From the NCBI GenBank assembly GCA_030037405.1, contig JASHRK010000287.1:1-6597 (forward strand): a stretch of 6,597 bases of DNA, written 5' to 3'. Each line of letters begins with the position of its first letter. Position 1 is the first letter of the stretch. This DNA is from Acidimicrobiales bacterium. GTDB taxonomy: Bacteria > Actinomycetota > Acidimicrobiia > Acidimicrobiales > Bog-793. Positions 1-5,510 of this stretch are shown piece after piece. The position numbers and the translations under genes were made by a program. The notes under the pieces were generated by a model that saw only the letters and a list, made by a program, of their open reading frames with translations, was not told the DNA's origin and did no database searches.

Positions 1-1242
1 CTCGCGGATCAGGTCCTCGGTGTGGTTGTAGTCGCCCTCGCCGAAGTCGTAGTAGCGGATCTCCCCTTGGGCGTCGATCAAGTAGTCGGCCGGCCAGTAC
101 TCGTTGCGGTAGGCATTCCAGGTGGCGTCGTTGAAGTCCATGGCTACGGGATAGTCGACACCGAGCTGCTTGACGGCGGCCGCCACGTTGGACGCGACGT
201 GCTCGAAGGAGAACTCCGGGGTCTCCACCCCGACCACGTCGAGCCCGTAGGCGTGGTAGCGGTTGTACCACGCCTCGACGTGGGGCAGGCTCCTGCGGCA
301 GTTGATGCACGAATAGGTCCAGAAGTCGACGAGCACGACCTTCCCGCGCAGTGACGCGATCGTGATCGGTCGGTCCCCCGGGGTGTTGAGCCAAGCGGTG
401 ATCCCGACGAAGTTGGGCGCCCTCCCCTCGTTGGAGAGCCCGGCGGTCGATTGGACCGGGCGCGCTTTGCTCGTCGCGCCCGACGCTGAGTGCAGCTCGC
501 TCGCGATGGAGCGCGCTCCTTCGACGTTCTTTTGGAATGCGCTCGTATAGCCCGGAAGGGCGGTCTGCAAACCGGTGGTCAGGTTGGCCCAGATGGCCAC
601 CACCGAGACGATCAGCACCACGCCTGCGACGCGCCGCACGGTCGGCGCATGCTTGCGGAGTGCCCGCAACTTCTCCGAGGCTCGCTCGCCGAGCGCGGCG
701 AACACGAAGAGCGGGATCCCCGCTCCCAGGCAGTAGGCGGCGGTGAGGGCGATCGTCAAGCCTCCGACCCGGTGGGTGGAGGCCGCGACCGACATGGCGG
801 CGAGGATGGGCCCCGCGCACGGCACGAAGACGAGCCCCAACCCGATGCCCAGGACGAAACCAGAGCGGGACTGGGTCGGGGCGCGGGACGCCAGGCGGGA
901 GAAGGGGCGTCCGATCAGCCGGCCCACCTGGGGCACGACCATCCCGATCCCGGCCAGGCCCAGCAGCGCGAGGGCGGCGTCGTGCAAGAGGTCCTGGGGC
1001 AGCCCGAGTGCGGAGAGTATGGACCCGGCAAAGAGCGTGAAGAACCCGAAGGAGAGGACCAGGCCGCCTGCGATTGCGAACGGGCGTGCCGCCCAACGCT
1101 CTCTCCCGCCCCCCTCAGAGCCCTCGCCGTTCGGTCGCACCGCCCCTGCCGTCAGGACCACAGGGAGCACCGGAAGCACGCACGGGGACAGCGCGGTAAC
1201 GATCCCCGCGACGAAACCGATGAGGAGGAGGAGCGGTGTCAC
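1..1242 (-). CDS. dipZ: DipZ-like CcdA/thioredoxin fusion protein, C-terminus outside window
   Basis: A membrane protein expected to carry electrons across the cytoplasmic membrane to an extracytoplasmic thioredoxin-like domain. About 413 residues are visible, translated on the minus strand from GTG at 1242. An N-terminal CcdA-type domain of several hydrophobic segments holds SPCVLPVLPVV (Cys21) and VPCAGPILAA (Cys142), the two conserved CcdA cysteines. A further membrane segment (about 190-210) and a linker follow. The TlpA/redoxin domain then starts near ITAWLNTPGD and contains FWTYSCINC with active-site Cys312 and Cys315, then YWPADYLID and FGEGDYN. These motifs closely match mycobacterial DipZ. 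The start is chosen because CcdA domains begin just before the first membrane segment; GTG at 1287 in the same frame is an alternative, and neither has a clear Shine-Dalgarno. Any C-terminal domain lies beyond position 1. Divergent from the epimerase remnant. Confidence 0.93.
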   Translation of the reverse strand, partial: MTPLLLLIGFVAGIVTALSPCVLPVLPVVLTAGAVRPNGEGSEGGGRERWAARPFAIAGGLVLSFGFFTLFAGSILSALGLPQDLLHDAALALLGLAGIGMVVPQVGRLIGRPFSRLASRAPTQSRSGFVLGIGLGLVFVPCAGPILAAMSVAASTHRVGGLTIALTAAYCLGAGIPLFVFAALGERASEKLRALRKHAPTVRRVAGVVLIVSVVAIWANLTTGLQTALPGYTSAFQKNVEGARSIASELHSASGATSKARPVQSTAGLSNEGRAPNFVGITAWLNTPGDRPITIASLRGKVVLVDFWTYSCINCRRSLPHVEAWYNRYHAYGLDVVGVETPEFSFEHVASNVAAAVKQLGVDYPVAMDFNDATWNAYRNEYWPADYLIDAQGEIRYYDFGEGDYNHTEDLIRE

Positions 1243-1412
1243 GCCACAAATCGTAGAAGCGACCGCTCCCGAAATACGGGCGCCCACCTAGCGATGTCCG
1301 GGTGTCCGTCATCGTCGCAGCCATGGTTCACCGCTTCCTCTACGAGGCAGTCTGGCTTGCTGTCGAAGGTAGTATCTGCATGATCCGCCTTGGAGACCTG
1401 CGGTCCAAGCGC
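1243..1412. promoter_or_regulatory. Divergent intergenic region between dipZ and the epimerase remnant
   Basis: This spacer should hold the promoters of both divergent genes. The clearest element is TAGTAT at 1370-1375 on the plus strand, a fair -10 hexamer. It ends four bases before an ATG at 1380 that is in frame with the epimerase ATG at 1413, so a leaderless start at 1380 is possible. No convincing -35 hexamer sits at the right distance for either direction. A 72-codon minus-strand frame (1457-1239) ends in a GTGA overlap with the dipZ start, but it shows no recognisable motif. Confidence 0.3.
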
Positions 1413-2144
1413 ATGCGCATAGCGGTCACCGGGGGGACGGGGTTCGTCGGGGGTCACCTCGCTGGCCGGAGCATTCGAGGGCTGCGACGCCGTGGCTCAT
1501 TGTGCCGGCATCAACCGGGAGATCGGTTCGCAAACGTACGAGGCCGTGCATATCCTCGGGACCACCAACGTGGTGAAGGCAGCTGAGGTGGCCGGTGTTC
1601 GCCGGCTGGCGTTTATTAGCTTCCTGCGGGCGCGTCCCCACTGCGGATCGCCCTACCACGAGTCGAAGTGGGCGGCGGAAGAGCTCGTCCGCGCCTCGAG
1701 CTGCGAGTGGACCGTCTTGAAGCCGGGGATGATATTCGGCCGGGGCGATCACATGCTCGATCACCTGAGCCACGCCGTGTACACGTTCCCCTTCTTTCTC
1801 GGGATCGGCTCTTGTCGGCTACGCCCGCTGGCGGTCGAAGATGTCGTTGACGTTCTCGTGGCGACCCTCGTGGACGGCCGCCTGGCGCGCAAGACCGTAG
1901 GCGTCGTTGGCCCGACCGAGATCGGGTTCGACGACGACGCCGCACGTCTTGTCACGACCGTGCTCGGCAAGAAACGCCCGTTCGTGACGATGCCGATCGG
2001 CTTCCACTATGCCTTGGCGCGCGTGGCAGAAGCGACGATGAGGTCCCGCTCATCTCGCTTGCGCAGGTACGGATCCTGCAGGAGGAGGTGATGGAGCCGG
2101 TCAACGCCCCCGACGAGCTGCCCGAAGATCTCACACCGACGACG
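1413..2144 (+). pseudogene. NAD(P)-binding epimerase-like protein (atypical SDR), internal deletion and frameshift
   Basis: Remnant of an atypical short-chain dehydrogenase like the NAD(P)H-binding proteins related to complex I NDUFA9. The first frame gives MRIAVTGGTGFVGGHLA with the Rossmann GxxGxxG motif. The reading then jumps frame around 1450-1460 to LAGAFEGCDAVAHCAGINRE, which in intact relatives lies some 40 or more residues further on. That second frame continues well: YHESKWAAEE (the YxxxK pair), VLKPGMIFGRGDHMLDHLSH, RPLAVEDVVDVLVA and VVGPTEIGF. Near 2042 one G appears to be missing. Correcting it restores VPLISLAQVRILQEE and PDELPEDLTP, the expected C-terminus. As written no full-length enzyme can be made. 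An alternative in-frame ATG lies at 1380. The one-base shift could be a sequencing error, but the missing segment could not. The family is clear; the substrate is unknown. Confidence 0.83.
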
Positions 2145-2648
2145 GCGGCCGACTCAAGGTCTGCAGTCCTAGTCTTCGACGGGGACTGCAGGTTCTGCAC
2201 CTCGGCCGCACGCTGGGCCGAGAGCCGGTTCCGGCATGGTGAGCGAGCCGAGCCATGGCAACTGCTCGGAGATGAGTTTCTCGAGTCGTTCGGACTCAGC
2301 TTCGATGACGTGGGACGGGCGGCGTGGTGGGTGGACGCGGCGGGGTCTCGTGAACGCGGGCATCGCGCTGCCGGGATGGCGCTAAGGGCTGGCGGAGGTT
2401 GGCGCCGTGCCCTGGGTTGGTTCGCTCTCACACCACCCACCAGCTGGCTCGCGGCCGGCATCTACCGGCTTGTCGTACGGTGTCGCCACCGGCTTCCAGG
2501 CGGCACTCCGGCGTGCCGACTGGAGGGCAAGGACCCTCCTCGGCGCTGCCTCTTGCGCTCACGAGCTTGGCGAGCCCTGAAGTCGTCGAGCCGCCTTGTC
2601 GTCAGGCATGCAACCGACCTCTCATTGGTTGGCTTGCCCATTCGGTGA
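2091..2648 (+). CDS. DCC family (DUF393) putative thiol-disulfide oxidoreductase
   Basis: Small redox protein of the DCC family, named for its DxxCxxC signature; the partner and substrate are unknown. Counting from ATG 2091, residues 25-36 read AVLVFDGDCRFC, with Asp30, Cys33 and Cys36 as the signature. They are followed by PWQLL, GLSFDDV, AAWWVDAAG, a stretch resembling the family's RGhrAia segment, and YRLVVRCRHRLPGG ending in TPACRL, where family members usually stop. Some 40 further residues (EGKDPPRRC onward) match nothing I know and suggest a lost stop codon. The first 18 residues are really the C-terminus of the upstream epimerase, in the same frame. The true start is therefore unclear: GTG at 2088 and ATG at 2091 sit on or just behind the purine run GGAGGAGG (2081-2088), too close for a normal ribosome binding site. 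With dipZ it gives a thiol-redox theme. Confidence 0.78.
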   Translation: MEPVNAPDELPEDLTPTTAADSRSAVLVFDGDCRFCTSAARWAESRFRHGERAEPWQLLGDEFLESFGLSFDDVGRAAWWVDAAGSRERGHRAAGMALRAGGGWRRALGWFALTPPTSWLAAGIYRLVVRCRHRLPGGTPACRLEGKDPPRRCLLRSRAWRALKSSSRLVVRHATDLSLVGLPIR

Positions 2649-2756
2649 GGGCTCTCGGCACCGGGGCCGCGAAGCACTACCAAGACGGCATCTCGGACCT
2701 TGGCGGAAAGCTGGTTCGACTAAGGGACGCTGATCTCGGATCTGAGGACCAACGGC
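2649..2756 (+). other. Short stretch with no recognisable gene
   Basis: The frame of the DCC protein has a stop at 2646-2648 and another (TAA) at 2721. Reading the second frame gives GISDLGGKLVRLRDADLG, which looks protein-like but matches no family I know. It may be the remains of a gene. No terminator-like hairpin with a T-run was seen. Confidence 0.25.
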
Positions 2757-2987
2757 ATGCAGACCGTTGGTGGCGGTGTTCACGACATGTGGTTCATCGG
2801 CTCACGGCCTTGCAACGAGCAAGGCAACGAACTCGATCTCGTCAGTGGCACTGGCCCCATCAACCTCGGAGCTGGCCTCATCGGGGACTTCTCGTCCGCT
2901 GATGACCAGGGGTTTCCTTGGTTCGTGGTGGAGAAGACGACCTCCTGTTCAAACCTCGCCGAGCTGCGGGAACGACTGGCGCCCTAA
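2757..2987 (+). CDS. Small hypothetical protein (76 aa), unrecognised
   Basis: A 76-codon frame starting at ATG 2757 behind a good Shine-Dalgarno (GAGGA at 2744-2748, eight bases before the start) and ending at TAA 2985-2987, ten bases before the Phd-type antitoxin. The protein starts MQTVGGGVHDMWFIG, is rich in Gly and Asp/Glu, has Cys residues near positions 20 and 65, and ends in a charged ELRERLAP. I recognise no domain, signal peptide or membrane segment. The position just upstream of a TA operon could make it the first gene of that transcript, or the tail of a decayed gene whose upstream part was lost. The ribosome binding site is the main support. A non-coding explanation remains quite possible. 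Confidence 0.35.
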   Translation: MQTVGGGVHDMWFIGSRPCNEQGNELDLVSGTGPINLGAGLIGDFSSADDQGFPWFVVEKTTSCSNLAELRERLAP

Positions 2988-2997
2988 GAACGAGAGC

Positions 2998-3288
2998 ATG
3001 ACTAGAATACAGGTCATAACCGAGACGCTCTCGCTCGCCCACATCAAGGCCCACCTCTCGGAGGTGATTGACCGAGTTGAGCACCAACACGACCGCGTCA
3101 TACTGACGCGCAACGGCCGGCCCGCGGCCGTCTTGGTAAGTCCCGACGATCTCGAGGCACTGGAGGACACGCTCGACCTGCTGTCAGACCCCCAGGCCCT
3201 GAGAGAGATCGGTGAGGCCCGCGAGGAAATCTCCGAGGGCCACGTCGTGGACGCAGCAGCGTTGCGAGCCAAGTACCTCGCTCGTTGA
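2998..3288 (+). CDS. Phd/YefM family antitoxin
   Basis: Antitoxin of a type II TA module. It should bind and neutralise the RelE-like toxin encoded next and repress the shared promoter. The 96-residue protein starts at ATG 2998. The N-terminal DNA-binding and dimerising fold is typical of Phd/YefM: LSLAHIKAHLSEVIDRVEHQHDRVILTRNGRPAAVLVSPDDLEAL contains the signature 'L...I...V......v.iTrnGrPaAVLvs.ddle.L' (residues 11-55). The C-terminal half (about 55-96, with LRE, EAREEISEG and ALRAKYLAR) is acidic and helical, fitting the toxin-binding tail. The length is normal. No strong Shine-Dalgarno precedes the ATG. The stop TGA (3286-3288) overlaps the TTG start of the toxin gene, which indicates translational coupling and one operon. 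Confidence 0.92.
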   Translation: MTRIQVITETLSLAHIKAHLSEVIDRVEHQHDRVILTRNGRPAAVLVSPDDLEALEDTLDLLSDPQALREIGEAREEISEGHVVDAAALRAKYLAR

Positions 3289-3560
3289 CGACCGAGCCCT
3301 GGAGGCTCGTCCTCGCTGCCTCGGCCGAACGCTCACTCGACCGGCTGACACCCAAGATCGCCACTGCCATCGTCGAGTTCATGGTGCGTCCGCTGACCGA
3401 AGCACCTCGCCGAGTCGGTCACCCATTGGAGCGCGAGCTGGCCAGCCTGTGGTCCGCTTGCCGGGGCGCCTACCGCATCGTGTATGAGCTGGACGAAGTT
3501 GAGAGGGCGGTCAAGGTAGTTCGCATCGACCACCGCTCTGACGTCTACCGGCCAAGGTGA
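3285..3560 (+). CDS. RelE/ParE superfamily toxin
   Basis: Toxin of the module, 91 residues. RelE-type members cleave mRNA on the ribosome, while ParE-type members poison DNA gyrase; the sequence alone does not decide which. N-terminal WRLVLAASAERSLDRLTPKIATAIVEF is the usual strand-helix hairpin with the A.r.l.kL pattern. The core GHPLERELASLWSACRGAYRIVYELDE and the final VKVVRIDHRSDVYRPR carry the family hallmarks GxYRxxYE and HRxDVYR. Cys59 stands where relatives often have Arg (SARRGxYR), a mild oddity. Start TTG 3285 overlaps the antitoxin stop as TTGA. No ATG or GTG occurs in frame before residue 33, so TTG is the only start giving a complete fold. Confidence 0.92.
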   Translation: MTTEPWRLVLAASAERSLDRLTPKIATAIVEFMVRPLTEAPRRVGHPLERELASLWSACRGAYRIVYELDEVERAVKVVRIDHRSDVYRPR

Positions 3561-3802
3561 GGTCACGCGGGGCCACAGTTCTAATAGTGCTGTGATCTCG
3601 ATTTTGTGGGCCGTAGACACTCGTGTTCGAACTTTGACGACGTGCGCCTTCGCGTGACTCGACTTCATTCGGCGGCCGACCTCCGTCCGTAACGGATGCC
3701 GGCAACGCTCTCTGCGAGGCGGTCCGGGGTCGGAGCTGGTTCGAAGAAGCGCAAGCGGGCCCTCTTGACAAGCCTCGCTCGTCGTACTGCCATTGTGATT
3801 CC
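3561..3802. other. Spacer between the two tandem TA modules
   Basis: This is 242 bases with no convincing gene on either strand. It holds a loose inverted repeat (CACAG 3574-3578 and CTGTG 3590-3594, 11-base loop, no T-run) just after the RelE stop, which is too weak to call a terminator. It also holds a TTGACA near the end, described separately. The presence of its own promoter region suggests that the two TA modules are transcribed independently. Confidence 0.4.
3765..3793 (+). promoter_or_regulatory. Candidate promoter of the DUF1778/GNAT operon
   Basis: TTGACA at 3765-3770 is a perfect consensus -35 hexamer lying 32 bases before the ATG at 3803. With a 17-base spacer the -10 position (3788-3793) reads TGCCAT, only three of six matches. 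The placement is right for a short-leader or leaderless transcript. TA operons of this type are usually autorepressed, so an operator would be expected here, but I see no clear palindrome. Confidence 0.3.
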
Positions 3803-4081
3803 ATGACCACGACGAAGGACGACCGGCTCCAGATCCGGGTGGAGCCCAAGGCGAAGCGCCTCCTCGAGGAGGCGGCGGCCGCCAGCCACCTGACCGTCTC
3901 GGCATTCGTCCTCCAAGCGGCTGAAATGAGAGCTGACCAGGTGCTCTTGGACCGCGAGACGATCCGACTGAGCCCGCGAGCAGCGGCCACCTTCGCCAAC
4001 GCTCTCGCGGAGCCCGCAACGGTGAACGAACGCCTGGCCAAGGCATTGGCTCGGCCCCGCGGCTTCACCTGGGCCGATTGA
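3803..4081 (+). CDS. DUF1778 (TacA-like) ribbon-helix-helix antitoxin
   Basis: Antitoxin partner of the GNAT toxin encoded next. TacA-like proteins bind operator DNA through a ribbon-helix-helix and block the acetyltransferase with their C-terminal segment. The 92-residue protein starts at ATG 3803. Residues 7-42 hold the pattern: strand RLQIRVEP, first helix AKRLLEEAAAASH, turn, then LTVSAFVLQAAEMRADQVL, which matches DUF1778 (usually ...slSdFvl.sA...A...l). The C-terminal part IRLSPRAAATFANAL...VNERLAKAL matches the family's toxin-binding tail (iLs...w..F...L..p...n..L). The length is normal. The TGA stop (4079-4081) overlaps the TTG toxin start. Its own promoter probably lies at 3765-3793. 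Confidence 0.93.
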   Translation: MTTTKDDRLQIRVEPKAKRLLEEAAAASHLTVSAFVLQAAEMRADQVLLDRETIRLSPRAAATFANALAEPATVNERLAKALARPRGFTWAD

Positions 4082-4593
4082 AGCTCTGCCGCCCCGAGCT
4101 CCTCGACGTCGATCGCCACGATCGGGGCAGTTTCGCGTCCACCGACGAGGCCATGAACGAATGGCTGCGCCGGTATGCGCGGCAGAGTCAGCGAGATGAT
4201 ACGGCGGCCACCTGGGTAATTGCTACGTCCGAAGGCCGGATCGCGGCGTTCGCCTCGCTGAGCATGACCGGCATCGACCGGTCCGAAGCCCCTGCGAGTC
4301 TCGGGAGGGGATCACCCAATCCGGTTCCGGGATTGCTCATTGGGCGGCTGGCGGTCGACCAGGACTTCCAGGGCCAAGGTGTTGGGACTGCCCTCGTGCA
4401 GCACGCCCTGGCCTTGGCCGTCGAGCTGAAGAACTCTGCCGCCTGCAGGGCAGTCGTTGTCGTGGCGCTCAATGCCGAGGCAAAAGCGTGGTGGCTCCGT
4501 TTCGGATTTCACTGCTTTGACGAGGAGAACGACGAGTGCTTCGAACTGTTCCTCCTGACGGCCGAAATCGAAGAGACGTTCGGTGCAGCGTGA
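4078..4593 (+). CDS. GNAT family acetyltransferase toxin (TacT/AtaT-like)
   Basis: Toxin of the second module, 171 residues. Characterised members (TacT, AtaT, ItaT) acetylate the amino acid on charged tRNA and stop translation; the tRNA target here cannot be read from sequence. The N-terminus CRPELLDVDRHDRGSF and MNEWLRRYARQSQ fit the subfamily (F.cg...Ld.WL...A...q). Motif A is LIGRLAVDQDFQGQGVGTALV with the acetyl-CoA loop QGQGVG (98-103). The late strand-helix reads NAEAKAWWLRFGFHCF. The subfamily commonly has FYxxxGF, with Tyr as catalytic acid; here Trp138-Trp139 fill those places, so Trp139 replaces the Tyr. This may be a natural subgroup variant or an impaired toxin. TTG at 4078 overlaps the antitoxin stop (TTGA); the next in-frame ATG is at residue 26 and would remove the first strand. 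Confidence 0.92.
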   Translation: MKLCRPELLDVDRHDRGSFASTDEAMNEWLRRYARQSQRDDTAATWVIATSEGRIAAFASLSMTGIDRSEAPASLGRGSPNPVPGLLIGRLAVDQDFQGQGVGTALVQHALALAVELKNSAACRAVVVVALNAEAKAWWLRFGFHCFDEENDECFELFLLTAEIEETFGAA

Positions 4594-4700
4594 GGCTGGT
4601 GGGATAGCGGTCGTGCACCGCAGTCACTTGTACTCGAACATCGCTGACGTGCAGAGACGACTTCTGGTGATGTAGTCCTCCAGCCGGTCAGCTGCAGCAT

Positions 4701-5210
4701 ATGCTCCTGTCACCATGGCGCTTGACCAAGATCGCGCCAAGCAGCCTGACCCGACGGCTGAACAGCCGACGTGTGGAGCGATGGCCATCCCTATCGGCGC
4801 TCGACATCAAGTTCCGGGCGAACTTCGCCTATGTCAAGGGCATCAACGGCGACGGTGCGGTTCCTCTCTTCCGCCTGCACTACGGAGGGTCGGCCAGCCG
4901 ATGCGGCTTCGCCATTTATCTCGCCAGTCATGACGGCTACGAGCGGGCAATCCTACCGACCGGCCTCTTGGCCGGTTCGCCCGAAGATGCTCTCGATTGT
5001 GCGTGCGCGCTGTACGTCGGAGATGAGGAGCCTTCGCGCGAAAGCGAACTTGGCGACCTGCGGACGCCGCCTTTCAGCCGGAGGCAACTGACGCACTTGT
5101 TCGAGCCGGCCGTTCTTGTTCGGGGACGGGCTCTCGCAGACACCATCGACGATCTCTACGAAAACGAGTGGAGCATCGTCGGGAACGGAATGGTGGCGTC
5201 TCACCGATAG
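4701..5210 (+). CDS. Conserved hypothetical protein (169 aa) of actinobacterial accessory regions
   Basis: Function unknown. The segment from about residue 20 onward reads RRLNSRRVERWPSLSAL, DIKFRANFAYVKGI, PLFRLHYGGSASRCGFAIYLASHDGYE, LPTGLLAGSPEDALDCACALYVGD. I recall this pattern (RWPxL...rfRg.FAYV...PL.RL.Y.GSa..wGFAiY.AS.d.Ye...LPtG...GspeeALdcAcglYl) from many uncharacterised actinobacterial proteins, often near mobile elements. It is soluble, with no signal peptide or membrane segment. The last 45 or so residues are less typical of the family. ATG 4701 is the only ATG after the in-frame stop at 4668-4670; no Shine-Dalgarno is visible. It converges with the RHH antitoxin gene, whose stop lies 18 bases beyond this one. 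No enzymatic motif is visible. Confidence 0.7.
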   Translation: MLLSPWRLTKIAPSSLTRRLNSRRVERWPSLSALDIKFRANFAYVKGINGDGAVPLFRLHYGGSASRCGFAIYLASHDGYERAILPTGLLAGSPEDALDCACALYVGDEEPSRESELGDLRTPPFSRRQLTHLFEPAVLVRGRALADTIDDLYENEWSIVGNGMVASHR

Positions 5211-5228
5211 TCGATCGGCGGATGTCTC

Positions 5229-5510
5229 TCAACTAGCGCGCAGGTACTGGCCGATCGCCCGACGGATCGCCTCGGAGACGCTGATGTGCTCCTCGGCGGC
5301 TCGAAGTAGGAGATCTCGCTTCAGCTCAGGGTCGAGGCGTACCGACTCGACCGAGGAGGCTGCCGAGCCCATCGGTGGCCTACCGCCGCGACGCTGCAGG
5401 ATCTTGCCGACGTCGTAGCCACGCTCGGCTTCGTCGGCCATATCCTCGACCATCTCGTCGGTGATGTCGGTCCCGTCCGCTTTCGTCCCGTGCGTCTTTC
5501 TCATGGTCAT
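5229..5510 (-). CDS. Ribbon-helix-helix (CopG-like) antitoxin candidate
   Basis: Second gene of an inverted TA-like pair: DNA-binding partner of the small protein encoded just upstream. It has 93 residues from ATG 5510, or 91 from ATG 5504. An acidic N-terminal half, TDEMVEDMADEAERGYDVGKIL, leads to RRGGRPPMGSA, a pattern I recall from actinobacterial antitoxins (DEaE.GYDv..l.rRgGRP.lGs). The C-terminal half is a ribbon-helix-helix: strand SVESVRLD (53-60), first helix ELKRDLLLRAAEE, second helix SVSEAIRRAIGQYL (77-90). The start overlaps the toxin stop as ATGA. AGGAGG at 5519-5514 lies three bases from the first ATG and nine from the second, so translation probably starts at 5504. Toxin-first order with an RHH at the antitoxin C-terminus recalls BrnT-BrnA. 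Confidence 0.8.
   Translation of the reverse strand: MTMRKTHGTKADGTDITDEMVEDMADEAERGYDVGKILQRRGGRPPMGSAASSVESVRLDPELKRDLLLRAAEEHISVSEAIRRAIGQYLRAS

Noticed and set aside
362..1383. Long plus-strand reading frames opposite dipZ
   Set aside because: They are Arg/Gly/Pro-rich low-complexity translations of the antisense strand of a clearly recognised gene.
1239..1457. 72-codon minus-strand frame ending in GTGA overlap with dipZ
   Set aside because: No recognisable motif, and it lies opposite the start of the epimerase; the overlap is probably coincidence.
3625..3632. GTTCGAAC, resembling a tRNA T-loop
   Set aside because: No acceptor stem, anticodon arm or D arm can be fitted around it; it is a plain 8-base palindrome.
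3333..4046. A 237-codon minus-strand frame across the two TA modules
   Set aside because: It is antisense to RelE and DUF1778 genes, which carry full family motifs; the translation itself has none.
4607..4621. Hairpin GCGGT / ACCGC after the GNAT toxin gene
   Set aside because: Only five base pairs and no T-run, so not a supportable terminator.
4715..4933. Frame starting MALDQD, recalling the start of IS256-type transposases
   Set aside because: Similarity stops after six residues, and another frame across the same bases gives a recognisable conserved protein.
5204..5218. Hairpin CCGAT / ATCGG across the end of the hypothetical gene, in the convergent gap
   Set aside because: Short stem without T-runs on either side; chance is likely in GC-rich DNA.
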